From the NCBI GenBank assembly GCA_933822405.4, contig CAKOGP040001925.1, positions 1-48,544 on the forward strand: 48,544 nucleotides of DNA. Reading direction: 5' to 3'. The position numbers and the translations under genes were made by a program. Below the pieces are notes generated by a model. It saw nothing but the letters and a program-made list of their open reading frames with translations, searched no databases and was not told the DNA's origin. The stretch is from Cylindrotheca closterium. Taxonomy: Eukaryota > Bacillariophyta > Bacillariophyceae > Bacillariales > Bacillariaceae. Shown here one piece after another: positions 11,128 to 20,920 of the stretch (its first letter is position 1; every line of letters starts with the position of its first letter).

Positions 11128-12483
11128 TTACCTCCCATGACGAATGACAGTTGTTGTTTCGGTAGGCTGTAAACTCCAGAAAGGCCACAACCATGATGAT
11201 CTCTGACGCTTCCGAGATCGCCTCCATTCAACGTCGTCAACAGCAGACTCCGAGTTTGACTGCGCGCGAGAACTAGGCAATTCAGACCGCAATCTTTTCG
11301 TTTCCTCTTGTAAAGCACCATACCTTTCGTCAGACTTCTGGAGCCTATCTTGCAATCTCGCATTTTCTGCCTTGATTGCGCGACATTCGCCAGTAATCTC
11401 TGCCTTTTCAGTGTTCAACTTGTGGAGCTTCGGTTCCATACCACTTAGTTTCGCTTCGTATGCCTTTCGTATGAGTTCAGTCTCTTGTTTGAGTTCTTCT
11501 GTTGCTTTGTCCAAGTCGGCTTTCTCCTCTGCAAGCTCCTTCCCTTTCTCCTTCAACACATCCCTGTTATCCAAAGTTTCTGCAGATGATGCTAATACTT
11601 CATTAGCGGCCGGTGCAATCGGTGGCTTCACATCCTCGATCGGCTGCCTGTTGCTTTCCACCACAATCAATTTCTCTACATTCTCAAGGACCTTTTTCGA
11701 AACTTCTTCGTAGTCATTGGTGATAATCTTTCCCATCTTCGATTCGGGGACTGCACCATCATCCAACTCAGTACTATCGTGCATCACAATCAAATCCAAG
11801 TTCTTGCAATTCTTGAAAGTGTCCTTGGCGACTTTCTCCAAGGATAGACTCAGAACAACCTCTTTCAGATTACTGCACCCCGAAAATGCTGAGCAACAAA
11901 GCTTTGATACTGTAGAGGGGAGATACATATATTCGAAGGCTACACAATCGCGAAAGGCTGCCGTAGAAATAGTCACGAGGCGTTCATTCAATGCGACATA
12001 TTTGATATTGTGGCAGCCACAGAACACATATGGACCAATGGTCTTCAGTGTTGATGGTGTTTTGATGAATTTCAGCGATTCGCATCCCCTAAAGGCCCCA
12101 TTGCAGATAGTTACGAGCCCTTCCGAGAATACCACTTCTTTCAACAGGGTGCAACCAGCGAACGCCTTCGCGCCAATTTTTGTCAGCGTTGATGCCGTGA
12201 TGATGTATTGTAGACCTCTACATCCTTCAAAGGCTTCTTTGCAGATTTCGTCGAGCCCTTCAGAGAATTCCACCTCTACAAGCTTTTTTCGATCGGCAAA
12301 GGCCTTCTTTTCGATTCTCTTGCAGCCTGGGTCGATTTTTACTAGGAAAACATCTATGGGAACCACCTGGTTACCTCCAGTATAGACAAACCATGGATCG
12401 TCTAGTTTGTCGTCCTTCTGGCCTTCTACTCGTGCTTCATTGTTGACAACTTGCCTTTCAGCGACGTCAGACGATAACGGCAT
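11128..12483 (-). CDS. BspA-like LRR_5 / coiled-coil protein (copy 2), frameshifted tail
   Basis: Start chosen at the ATG 12483 (MPLSSDVAERQVV), which aligns with MTLSDEDAKGQVV of copy 3; the frame is open to a GTG at 12573. The product is 451 aa as read. FVYTGGNQVVP is followed by about nine LRR_5 repeats and a coiled coil rich in E, K and L (about residues 300-400). From about 11238 the tail (RRSRKRQRSSWLWPFWSLQ) does not match copy 3. The +1-shifted frame, running to 11034, does: VMGGKTFESGKRIEDFD against VTGGEHFESCAEDLE. The gene has therefore suffered a net frameshift near 11220-11238. It may still make a protein with intact repeats. Confidence 0.8.
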   Translation of the reverse strand: MPLSSDVAERQVVNNEARVEGQKDDKLDDPWFVYTGGNQVVPIDVFLVKIDPGCKRIEKKAFADRKKLVEVEFSEGLDEICKEAFEGCRGLQYIITASTLTKIGAKAFAGCTLLKEVVFSEGLVTICNGAFRGCESLKFIKTPSTLKTIGPYVFCGCHNIKYVALNERLVTISTAAFRDCVAFEYMYLPSTVSKLCCSAFSGCSNLKEVVLSLSLEKVAKDTFKNCKNLDLIVMHDSTELDDGAVPESKMGKIITNDYEEVSKKVLENVEKLIVVESNRQPIEDVKPPIAPAANEVLASSAETLDNRDVLKEKGKELAEEKADLDKATEELKQETELIRKAYEAKLSGMEPKLHKLNTEKAEITGECRAIKAENARLQDRLQKSDERYGALQEETKRLRSELPSSRAQSNSESAVDDVEWRRSRKRQRSSWLWPFWSLQPTETTTVIRHGR

Positions 12484-12516
12484 GACAATGCCAAAGTGAT
12501 GTAAAAATCTGACAGA

Positions 12517-12802
12517 CCAACGCTGCGCTGTGGCAAAAATCAATTTGCTTCTTTCGCCAACTGCTCTAGCCACCGGTCAGTTGGGGAGGTACTGTTCAAA
12601 TAAGTCTGACATATGTGTATATTATGGGTGCGTGGAAATTTTATAAATCGTGGACGATTGCCATCATCATCCGTTATAGCGTGTATCAAAGCTCATGCGT
12701 TGGACATTGTTTTAGCATCGCCTTTCATGTGTGTTCGGTCTCTTGGCCTCCTTGTTGGTGGCTATGTACAGGCGAGTTCTGGAATCTCGCCCATGGAGTG
12801 AT
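12517..12802. repeat. duplicated upstream block, copy A
   Basis: This block is nearly identical to 17828-18106 in the same orientation. Over the core 12575-12802 I count about a dozen substitutions and three short indels (roughly 95% identity). It covers the 5' flank of LRR copy 2, probably its promoter and 5' UTR. The similarity stops sharply after GTGATG/ATGATG at the right end. Confidence 0.9.
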
Positions 12803-13490
12803 GAAGTATACTATAGCAAGGATAGACTATGACGTAGTGTACCGGTAGGGTTGCTGCGATCGCATATTGCGGCTGCGGGTGTGCCACGGGCTTTCAAAAA
12901 CGGGTCCTTTGGGTCCAACTAAATAAATGCTCAAATCAGCCCGCGGGGCACCGTAATAACGAAAGGCAGCCCGCAACAAAGTTTTTTTCCCACAGTGCAT
13001 CCCAGGAACAAGTACCAGGTACTTGGTGCCGGTACCTATACTCGTACCTCGTACCATGCACATGTAGGTAGTAGAATGAGGAGACGAAACCTGAGATAAC
13101 CAAGCAAGACTGGTCCTAAGGATAGCTACAAGTATCCTTGTGAGTGGTGTCCTATTGCAAGCGATCGCAACCCAGCCAACCAGCAAAAACCAACTCCATG
13201 CACATCGATCGCAAACGGCCTACAAGAGAATTTTTGCTGCCTAAAGTATGTGGATATGGTTATATATGTGGGATTCTTTCACAGGACTCAGCATGACTGC
13301 GGCACTCTATATTATTGTATATTTCTACGATAGCCGTATGATACGACTAAGAAAATGCGCGGTTTCTGAATTCTGCATGAAACAGGTTTGTATCGCATAG
13401 CGCACAAGAATTTTACCCGACGAGCAACTTCTCTCGTGTTGTCCATAAAGCCACATCTTCAAAAGAATCAGGTGTTTGCCGGTGTCCAAG
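12803..13490. other. intergenic region between divergent LRR and DUF285 genes
   Basis: No gene is seen. It holds TACCGGTA at 12840-12847 and a run of KpnI-type palindromes around 13014-13056 (AAGTACCAGGTACTT, then GCCGGTACC). Confidence 0.5.
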
Positions 13491-14390
13491 ATGTTTCGAG
13501 TCCCATTCCTCTTGCTTCAGGCTATCAGCTGGTGTTTGCTTATTCCTTTCACAAGGGCATCTTCTTCGAGCGCTTATAAATGCAATTTATCGACGCAGCA
13601 ACAAGTCAATGAAAATGGCTGCGCTTGCCATAGAGACGTTTGTGAGTTTCCAAGTGCAGTGTGGGGGTACTTTCATGACGGCTGTTCTGACGAGAACAAT
13701 TGCAACAACTGGGTCGTGAAGAAACACGGCTGGCCAATGGGCTCCTGGTGTTTTACTGGTTCCATAAGATCCTTTGATGCTCTTTTCTACGGTCAGTCTT
13801 CCTTTAATGATGACATTTCATCCTGGGATGTGTCGCGAGCCACAAGCATGGGGAGCATGTTTCACGGTGCAACATCCTTCAATCAAGATTTGTCATCCTG
13901 GAATGTTTCGAGGGTCAGAAACATGTACGGAATGTTTGCTAATGCATCATCCTTCAATCAAGACTTGTCATCCTGGGATGTTTCTGCAGTGAGAAACATG
14001 AATGGAATGTTCACCAATGCATCATCCTTCAGCCAAGACTTGTCTCCTTGGGATGTCTCGAAAGTTAAAAGCTCAGAGAAAATGTTTTCAGGGGCTACTC
14101 TATTCGAGAAGTCTGTCGTGTGCAGCTCGACTGACGCTTGGAAAGAGAGTGTTGCGTGTACTGAAACTGCAAGTCCAACGAATGCCCCGACATTGGAATC
14201 ATTATCAATTCCCACAAGTGAAAGCCCAAGTCCTACAAATGTCCCTACAAATGTCCCGACACCGAACGAGGCAAGCCCAACAGATTCCATGACGATGGAC
14301 TCAGGTGCAGTGCACATACTAGACCCTTTGCTCTGCTTTTCGGTCCCATTGTTCTTGTTGCTCCTCCTACAAAGTTTCCCAAGCTACTAA
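13491..14390 (+). CDS. secreted BspA/DUF285-repeat protein, GPI-type tail (copy 1)
   Basis: 299 aa from the ATG at 13491; the longer open frame starts at TTG. A signal peptide is clear (residues 1-24, hydrophobic core FLLLQAISWCLLI, TRASS end). A cysteine-rich segment follows (CACHRDVC, then CSDENNCNN and WPMGSWC). About four 25-residue repeats of the type SSFNQDLSSWDVSxVxNM come next, the Mycoplasma lipoprotein/BspA DUF285 pattern (Pfam DUF285). A PT/PS-rich stalk (SPTNVPTNVPTP) leads to a hydrophobic C-terminus (LLCFSVPLFLLLLLQ), which fits a GPI-anchor signal. The likely location is the cell surface or wall. The function of the family in diatoms is not established. Confidence 0.85.
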   Translation: MFRVPFLLLQAISWCLLIPFTRASSSSAYKCNLSTQQQVNENGCACHRDVCEFPSAVWGYFHDGCSDENNCNNWVVKKHGWPMGSWCFTGSIRSFDALFYGQSSFNDDISSWDVSRATSMGSMFHGATSFNQDLSSWNVSRVRNMYGMFANASSFNQDLSSWDVSAVRNMNGMFTNASSFSQDLSPWDVSKVKSSEKMFSGATLFEKSVVCSSTDAWKESVACTETASPTNAPTLESLSIPTSESPSPTNVPTNVPTPNEASPTDSMTMDSGAVHILDPLLCFSVPLFLLLLLQSFPSY

Positions 14391-15039
14391 AGAAAATGTC
14401 CTCCCACCACATATCAAATCGCTCATTGGGCTTAGCATATCCACTATGTATAAAAATGTTGAACAAGCAAGGCAGTGGTTCTAGCCATTATTGCTGTTCT
14501 GTACTACTGGGTGGTTTATAAAAAACCAAATTATGGATGATTTTTTCTCCCAGATATTTGTACGTATCTCCGTGCAGCATTTTGTTCAAATAAAGAGCAT
14601 CTCGTCGAACTGGCAGTAAGAGGGCATTTGATGTTTCAAATCTACTGATCGTTAGTTTTCGATTACTCATCCATCCTCCAGATTATTGAAGGAGTAACAA
14701 TTTGAGGTGAAGTCAAATTGAGGAGCGTGTATCGTGATCGGAGTGACACATGCGAGCTATAGCCGCTATGTATTTTCAATTTCTACGAAAGTTTTGCGGG
14801 AACTATGGGAACAACATAGAATTCGCCCAATTCGCAATATCTATGGTAATGCGGTACTGGAACCATGCACAGGTATATGTACGGCAAGAGACCTCAGTGC
14901 ATTGCGAATGGCCTCATCTCCTCAGGAGCACAAACATGCACATACATATCCTGCAAAAAGACAGCTTCTGAATTCATACTTGCAACTCGACAGGTATCGC
15001 ACCATGTTTGCCTAACCAATTTTATATTTCTTGTCGAGA
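14391..15039. other. intergenic region between tandem DUF285 genes
   Basis: No gene is seen. The right end is the 5' flank of the second DUF285 gene; similarity to the first gene resumes at the start codon itself (ATGGTTCGAGTCTCATTCC against ATGTTTCGAGTCCCATTCC). Confidence 0.5.
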
Positions 15040-15891
15040 ATGGTTCGAGTCTCATTCCGCTTGAATGCGACGATCAGCTGGTGTTACTTGCTGAATCATT
15101 TGGCAAGCGCAGCTTGTGATTCTTCGAGCATTTTCACTTTCATTTGTTCAAACGGCAATGTATCGGCGAAACAGGAGGCCAATGCCAATGGGTGTGCGTG
15201 CTTCAACGACAGCAGTGAACTAAGAATCGCTTTTCGTCAGTTTGTTTTTGACGGTTGTTATGATAACAACAATTGCAACAACACTGTCGTGCAAACGTAT
15301 GGGTGGCCAATGGGATCATGGTGTGTTTCAAATGTCACAAACATGGAGTTCCTATTCTTCAACGACATTTTCTTTAACGATGACATTTCATCGTGGGATG
15401 TTTCTTCTGTCACGGATATGACTGGAATGTTTCAGGGTGCATCATCGTTCAATCAAGACCTGTCATCCTGGAATGTTTCGGCTGTCACTCAGATGGGGAG
15501 AATGTTCAGCGGGGCAACGTCCTTCAACAAAGACTTGTCATTGTGGAATGTTTTGGCTGTCACAAATATGCGATTTATGTTCAACGAGGCATCGTCGTTC
15601 AATCAAGACCTGTCATCATGGGACGTTTCTTCTGCAACTGATATTGAAAGGATGTTCTGGGGCGCATCATCCTTCAATCAAGACTTGTGTTCTTGGGGAA
15701 TGAAATTACCCGTTGGTGGAACTACTCAGTCCTTATTCGACGATTCCGGATGTCAATACAGATCTAGTCCTAGTTTGGAAGAAGGTGGGCCATTCTGTGC
15801 ATCCACGTGCGGCGTAAGCAGTGCGTCGACCACATCTTGTTCCATTTCAACTCTACTATCCCTATTCTTGGCAAGCTTGTTGATATGCTGA
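15040..15891 (+). CDS. secreted BspA/DUF285-repeat protein (copy 2)
   Basis: 283 aa from the ATG at 15040. The signal peptide starts MVRVSFRLNATISWCYLL and ends near NHLASAACD. The same cysteine frame as copy 1 follows (GCACFND, NNNCNN, WPMGSWC), then about five 25-residue DUF285 repeats (SSFNQDLSSWNVSAVTQM and similar). It lacks the long PT stalk of copy 1 but ends in a serine-rich stretch and a short hydrophobic tail (LLSLFLASLLIC), again like a GPI signal. Copy 1 lies 650 bp upstream on the same strand, so this is a tandem duplication. Partners and ligands are unknown. Confidence 0.85.
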   Translation: MVRVSFRLNATISWCYLLNHLASAACDSSSIFTFICSNGNVSAKQEANANGCACFNDSSELRIAFRQFVFDGCYDNNNCNNTVVQTYGWPMGSWCVSNVTNMEFLFFNDIFFNDDISSWDVSSVTDMTGMFQGASSFNQDLSSWNVSAVTQMGRMFSGATSFNKDLSLWNVLAVTNMRFMFNEASSFNQDLSSWDVSSATDIERMFWGASSFNQDLCSWGMKLPVGGTTQSLFDDSGCQYRSSPSLEEGGPFCASTCGVSSASTTSCSISTLLSLFLASLLIC

Positions 15892-16173
15892 ACAAATTCC
15901 CCGAGATATTTGATAATACACATCAAACATTGGCTGATAATATGAAATAGGACAATTTCGCAACTAGAAAGAATATTTACATTTGGCACGATTCAGACAT
16001 CTCAGACATCACAAATAAGTTTTGAACAAAAGAGGCTACATATCAACATGTAGCTATACAGATAAAATGTACCGTCAGTAGAAGCCGAGATAAATGGTCC
16101 AAAAGCAAATGCTCGAATCCGCATCACTTGTATGATTCATAGAATTGCACACGCTTTGAATCAGTTAGACACT
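15892..16173. other. intergenic region between convergent genes
   Basis: Shared 3' flank of DUF285 copy 2 (+) and LRR copy 3 (-). No gene is seen. Confidence 0.6.
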
Positions 16174-17796
16174 CTATCCACTCTGAGATTCATTGGTATC
16201 ATTTGTTTCACCTTCAGCTTCAGTTTCAGTAGTCTGCAAGTTCTTCTTCATCTTTGCTAGACGTTGTTCCAATGCTTTTACATGCTTCACACAATTTTCC
16301 GGAGACTTTGTCGATGCTTCCTTTGGTGTTCTCTTGCGCTTCCGAGTCGATTGCCAAGATCGCTTCGCTGACGATTCCAGGTCTTCTGCACAGGACTCAA
16401 AATGTTCACCTCCCGTGACCGAAGATACCTTAGACCTAGCAGTTCGCGATTGCGAACTATCCAATCCAATCGATATGCCTTCCAGGTCATTTGGGACGGT
16501 GTCATCCGCCGACACAACAGAATCATGGCCTCGGCGATGTTCCTGCTTCCGCAATGTTTTGATTTGTTCTCGTAAAGCACCAACCTTTTCAGTTGTCTTG
16601 AGGAGGCTAGCATCTTTATCCTCCTTCTCTTTCTGCAATCTCACATTTTCTGCCTTCAATGCACGATAATTGGCAGTGATTTCTAGGAGCCTTTCCACAG
16701 TTCCCGCCTTTTCACACTTTTCCCTCTCCAAGAAATCCTTTGTGGATTGGAGCTTCGATTCCGTTTCATTGAGCTTCGACTCGATGTCATTGTATGCCTT
16801 GCGCGTGCATTCATTCTCTTGCTCCAACGTCACATTGGCTTCTATCGTAGATTCGTTTTCTTCTGTTGCTTTCTGCAGTTTGTCTTTCATGGATTCGTTG
16901 TCGTCAGTGAGTTTCTTCAGCTTGCCTTCCATGTCGGACTGTAGCGCATTAAATTCTTCTGTTTTTCGTTCCAGTGTGGCATGCAAATTTGCAAGCTCCT
17001 TCTCTTTCTCCTTCAGCGCATTCCCGATATTCAAAGTTTCCGCAGGTTTTCCATCTTCATTGGATGCCGTTTGAATCGTCGGCTTGGAATCGCCCTGATC
17101 GTTCACTTGTTTCTTCTTTCGCTCTGCAATCAACTTCTCGAGTTTGTCAAAAACATCTTTCGAAGCTTTTCTGTGGTTGGTGTCGATTTTGACGTCGGTC
17201 GGTTCACCAGCAGCAAAGAGAGTGTAATTCTGTTTCACAATCAAATCGAGCTCCGGACAGTCATCGAACGTTCCTTTGTGGACTTTCTTCAAGGCTCGAC
17301 TCAGAGCCACCTCCTTCAATAGGCAACACTTTGAAAATGCAAAAGCACCAAGCTTTGACACTGTTGGGGGGAGATGCACAATCTCGAGGGCGCAGCATTC
17401 CTTGAAGGCCGACGTGGAAATGTGCTCAAGACGTCGATTCAATTTTATAAATTTCATATTGAGGCAGCCAAAGAACGCACTTGCTCCAATTTTCTTCAAT
17501 GTCGATGGTGTGACGATGTATTCCAGACCTGCACATTCTTTAAAGGCTCCGTCGCAGATCTCTTGAAGCCCCACTGAGAATTCCACCGCAAGCAGAGATT
17601 CCCGCTCTTTGAATGCCTCCTTCTCGATTCGCTTGCAGCTTGGGTGGATGCGCCCACGGACAACGTCATGAGGAACCTTCTGGTTACCTCCAGTGTAGAC
17701 AAAAACTTGAGCATGCCATTTGGATTTCGTCTGGTCGTCAATTCGTTCCTTGCTGTTGACAACTTGCCCTTTAGCGTCTTCATCAGACAACGTCAT
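16174..17796 (-). CDS. BspA-like LRR_5 / coiled-coil protein (copy 3)
   Basis: 540 aa from the ATG at 17796; the frame is open back to a TTG at 17832. FVYTGGNQKVPHDVVRGRI is followed by about seven LRR_5 repeats (to residue about 190), then a basic linker and a long coiled coil (about 250-410, heptads such as LEREKCEKAGTVERLLEI). The C-terminus is Ser/Lys-rich with a possible nuclear-localisation cluster (STRKRKRTPKEAS) and ends in an acidic, Thr/Glu-rich tail. It is the closest paralogue of copy 2 and shows what copy 2's tail should look like. It has about two LRR units fewer than copy 2. A nuclear or scaffolding role is only a guess. Confidence 0.85.
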   Translation of the reverse strand: MTLSDEDAKGQVVNSKERIDDQTKSKWHAQVFVYTGGNQKVPHDVVRGRIHPSCKRIEKEAFKERESLLAVEFSVGLQEICDGAFKECAGLEYIVTPSTLKKIGASAFFGCLNMKFIKLNRRLEHISTSAFKECCALEIVHLPPTVSKLGAFAFSKCCLLKEVALSRALKKVHKGTFDDCPELDLIVKQNYTLFAAGEPTDVKIDTNHRKASKDVFDKLEKLIAERKKKQVNDQGDSKPTIQTASNEDGKPAETLNIGNALKEKEKELANLHATLERKTEEFNALQSDMEGKLKKLTDDNESMKDKLQKATEENESTIEANVTLEQENECTRKAYNDIESKLNETESKLQSTKDFLEREKCEKAGTVERLLEITANYRALKAENVRLQKEKEDKDASLLKTTEKVGALREQIKTLRKQEHRRGHDSVVSADDTVPNDLEGISIGLDSSQSRTARSKVSSVTGGEHFESCAEDLESSAKRSWQSTRKRKRTPKEASTKSPENCVKHVKALEQRLAKMKKNLQTTETEAEGETNDTNESQSG

Positions 17797-17827
17797 GGTC
17801 CCAAGGTGATAGACTATATTATGAATG

Positions 17828-18106
17828 GCCAAGGCTGCGCCGTGGCAAAAATCAATTTGCTTCTTTCGCCAATTTCTGCCGCTGGTCAGTTGGGGAGGTA
17901 CTGTTCAAAGTCTGACATATGTGTATATTACGGGCGTGGAAATTTTGTAAATCGTGGACGATTGCCATCATCATCCGTTATATGTGTATCAAAGCTCATG
18001 CGTTGGACATTGTTTTAGCATCGCCTTTCATGTGTGTTCGGCCTCTTAGCCTCCTTGCTGGTGGCTATATACAGGCGAGTTGTGGAATCTCACCGATGGA
18101 ATGATG
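17828..18106. repeat. duplicated upstream block, copy B
   Basis: Partner of 12517-12802, lying directly 5' of LRR copy 3. The 225-bp core is about 95% identical to copy A, although the adjacent coding sequences are clearly more diverged. Confidence 0.9.
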
Positions 18107-18914
18107 GAACTCTGCATGGTATATATGGCACAGGTTTCTATCACTGCATCTCGTCATTCGCACATTATATACCGAATATATGCTGCTGTCAAAACTATTA
18201 TTTCAACGGGCCCGGTTTGCGCTCAACCATAGCTCCACCCTCCAATCGGCCCGGGGGGATTTCTGAGACCCCGCATTTTTCTTCATTTGGACTCGTAACG
18301 GTAATACAATAAATGAGCGCAATTATTCGACCTTGTATCGGTAGGTACGTATACTTGCAACGCAACAGATCGTACACCATGTTTCCACAGGATAATAGCA
18401 CTGTCATGATTTTTTTCTTGTAGCTACCTATTTAAGATGGTTCGAGTTGACTGACTGACTCATTCCCTCCGTCGACTGCTCCCACCGAAATCAATCGATA
18501 AATTAGTACAATAAAGACCAATCAACCAATAACCATCATGTCACATTCCCAATCAATAAGTTTCCGTTCGTCAACATTTTTCGATTGATGATTCTTTGAG
18601 GGCACTTCTCTCGACAATCTTCCAATATGTTTGTTCTTGAACAAACTCCCTGGTCATGTTTACAACAAATTTTCCATTCAAACCAACGAGGAGCGTATGT
18701 TCTGATCCCACCAATTTACTGGTCCTAGGCAATCACGAGAAAATTAGAATCCATCGTTTGAAAACAAGAAGAGCCTAAGAAAAAAAAGATTTTTCATTCA
18801 AAACAATATCGATTATTGCCTGATATACTATCTATTTCCATAAAACCTCCTTTCTTGGCGTCCGTGCTGCCTGCGCTGGAGACTGATGGACATAGGCATT
18901 ACCACAGAAGAAGC
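18107..18914. other. intergenic region 3' of the HSF gene
   Basis: No gene is seen. The stretch about 18600-18740 resembles 20085-20200 on the other side of the HSF gene (TTCTTTGAGGGC, then AACCAACGA..GAGCGT and GATCCCA in the same order), an old direct repeat. Confidence 0.4.
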
Positions 18915-19814
18915 TCACTGTTTCTTCCTACACCAACATTTCCTCCATTTTCTTGCTGCCGAAACAACATCGCAACATGGCGGTCCATTTGACAGAGTCA
19001 GTCCACTAGGCATTTGTTTCATTCGCGGAAACATGCTGGATATTCCTGTGCTCGACAGAGGGAGGTTCTGGCCCTCCATGGATACTACTGTGGACGCAGG
19101 AAGACAATGGTCCTCGTTCGATACCATTCTGGATAGCGGCGCGCAGGAATTATTCAAGCGACTCCAGTATTGATTTGGCATTTCGCGAGAAGAATGAAGC
19201 AGCAGGGGAATTAAGGAGGGCTGATCACAACCACCTTGTCTGTTGTTCGACCCTGGACGAGCTAATGGGCTTGCAAGAGGAGGTACAAGAGACAGAGGCA
19301 CAGACAGCACTGGCGATGTTGTACCACCAGAACGAAGAGGGTCAGGTGATGGGATAAAAGCAGGGGCACTTTCGGTTGTTCTTGCTGCTTCTTCCTTCTT
19401 GGTGTTCGTAATAGCAGAAGCAGCCGATGCCTCCAATCTTTCACGAATCACATGCTTTGCTCGCTTTCCACGAACTCTTCTGGAGGAGATCAAGGCCTTT
19501 CCCTCACGTTGACTCTTGGTGGGGTTCGTGTGGTTGATCTGCCCGCATAGGTGGCGCTTGTCCTTCAAAAAGCAAGGGTGAGCGAAGATGCCGTCGCCAA
19601 GATTATCAAACCCGTAGTAAAGAAGTTGACGCTTGAAGGAGTTGAGCTGGGTTTGCCGAGGGAAGTACTTTTGGAGAAGTATCTCTTCAAAGACCAGAGG
19701 TTCGTGAATCTTGAATGCTCCACCAGATTGCGTCCATGAGATGATGGAAGAAAGGTGATCGTTGGATTGCATCTCAGTGAGAAGCTCATGTAGTTTGTAA
19801 GGAAAAAGAGACAT
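18915..19814 (-). CDS. heat shock factor (HSF-type DNA-binding domain) transcription factor
   Basis: 299 aa from an ATG at 19814 (MSLFPYKLHELL). The reading frame is open further upstream, but the HSF domain starts right after this ATG. The winged-helix domain covers residues about 4-95: FPYKLHELL, IISWTQSGGAFKIHEP, ILLQKYFPRQTQLNSFKRQL, LYYGFDNL and FAHPCFLKDKRHLCGQI match HSF family positions, including the recognition helix. A basic stretch (SSRRVRGKRAKHVIRE) may be a nuclear signal. The C-terminal half is Pro/Ser-rich without a clear HR-A/B coiled coil, so trimerisation is uncertain. HSF genes are strongly expanded in diatoms. The protein should act in the nucleus; target genes cannot be read. 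Confidence 0.9.
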   Translation of the reverse strand: MSLFPYKLHELLTEMQSNDHLSSIISWTQSGGAFKIHEPLVFEEILLQKYFPRQTQLNSFKRQLLYYGFDNLGDGIFAHPCFLKDKRHLCGQINHTNPTKSQREGKALISSRRVRGKRAKHVIRERLEASAASAITNTKKEEAARTTESAPAFIPSPDPLRSGGTTSPVLSVPLSLVPPLASPLARPGSNNRQGGCDQPSLIPLLLHSSREMPNQYWSRLNNSCAPLSRMVSNEDHCLPASTVVSMEGQNLPLSSTGISSMFPRMKQMPSGLTLSNGPPCCDVVSAARKWRKCWCRKKQ

Positions 19815-20235
19815 GCTGATGGCGCTGGTGTGTTGTTTCAGTGTGTTTCGTTTTGCTGGTTTGGAATAATATGAGCGACGAAATGAATGCAAAAATTCAA
19901 AAAATGTGGGCAGCTTCGTAGACCACAACGGTGCGCAGTACCGGTACCGTAACGTGTAAGCTTCCACGAGATTGTGGCACCAGGAGCTCCCGTGGAAAAT
20001 TGTTTTCGCACGACATGAGGCAAACATGCCAACGAAGCTCTAATATTTCATGTACGATGAATTTCTTTATTCATTCGTTCTTCAACATTCTTTGAGGGCT
20101 TTGTTGACAATTCATCCGCACTCACTGACAGAAGATCCCACGAACCAACGATAACGAGCGTTTAGATCCCATGTACGCATATTACCAAGTCCTACAATGT
20201 CAGACATGCGAACTTTCACTGCCACGCCAACGAGC
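19815..20235. other. 5' flank of the HSF gene
   Basis: Promoter side of the HSF gene. It has one TACCGGTA (19939-19946) overlapping a GGTACC, and the second copy of the old direct repeat seen at 18600-18740. No obvious nGAAn heat-shock element array was seen. Confidence 0.4.
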
Positions 20236-20457
20236 CTACGAAAGCGAATTAAGATTCCGCGTCAACTGCTGCATACCAAAAGCCTGCCGTTGCAACACTA
20301 CTGTCCCTATTCTTAGCATACCACGGACCAATGTCTGAGCCAGCACTACTACCGAGCCTGCAGCAATGGCCCACAGTATAATGCGATTGGGTAGTATCCT
20401 CCTTAGGCTATTGAGAGAAGACTGATCTTTACAAGAAGCCTTTTCGGTAGATTGCAT
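20236..20457 (-). CDS. possible small single-pass membrane protein
   Basis: 73 aa from the first in-frame ATG at 20457; the open frame reaches back to a GTG at 20508. One hydrophobic segment (ILWAIAAGSVVVLAQTLV, about residues 28-45) is flanked by basic residues (LRRILPNR before, RGMLR after). No family is recognised. The length is short enough for chance, so this is a weak call. Confidence 0.3.
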   Translation of the reverse strand: MQSTEKASCKDQSSLNSLRRILPNRIILWAIAAGSVVVLAQTLVRGMLRIGTVVLQRQAFGMQQLTRNLNSLS

Positions 20458-20920
20458 TTTGTCTTTATTCTTATTTGACAGGTCTATATCAGACGATGGC
20501 CATGCCACCGCGATCTGACATCTCGCTCCTTGTTATTTTGGTAGTACTCTTGCGTTGGTGCTTCAGTTACCATTATTTTTCTCGTTGGTAGGATCCATAT
20601 TCACAGGCAACTTATGCAAATATTGATCATGCATGCTGTATTGTCATCAACTTGACCTCACAAGATACGATTTCCAAGCGAATGTATGATGTAATTCTTT
20701 TTTAAATCGTGAGGAAGATGACAGAAAACCTGCACACAGCAACCGTTGTGCCGCTATTAGTATCGCCTCAGATCCTTGCGTGTAACAGTGTAAATTCAAT
20801 ATTTCACTGATTGATTCTCTATTACGTTTATGGTACACATACTGTATGCTTCTAATGGCTATGGTTCTCTCTCGTTATCTATTTTCATCGCTTCATTGAT
20901 TGATTCGATTTCTTCACAAA
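20458..20920. other. intergenic region
   Basis: No gene is seen between the small ORF and the 3' end of the protease gene. Confidence 0.5.

Noticed and set aside
12613..12801. Matching + strand ORFs in the two duplicated LRR upstream blocks (also 17919-18104), both ending GISPME
   Set aside because: The agreement follows from the DNA identity. Indels of four, two and one bases lie within the compared blocks and scramble the first halves, so selection on protein is not shown.
12827..13186. Minus-strand ORF of 119 codons upstream of the DUF285 genes
   Set aside because: Low-complexity GTAC-rich intergenic sequence without family resemblance.
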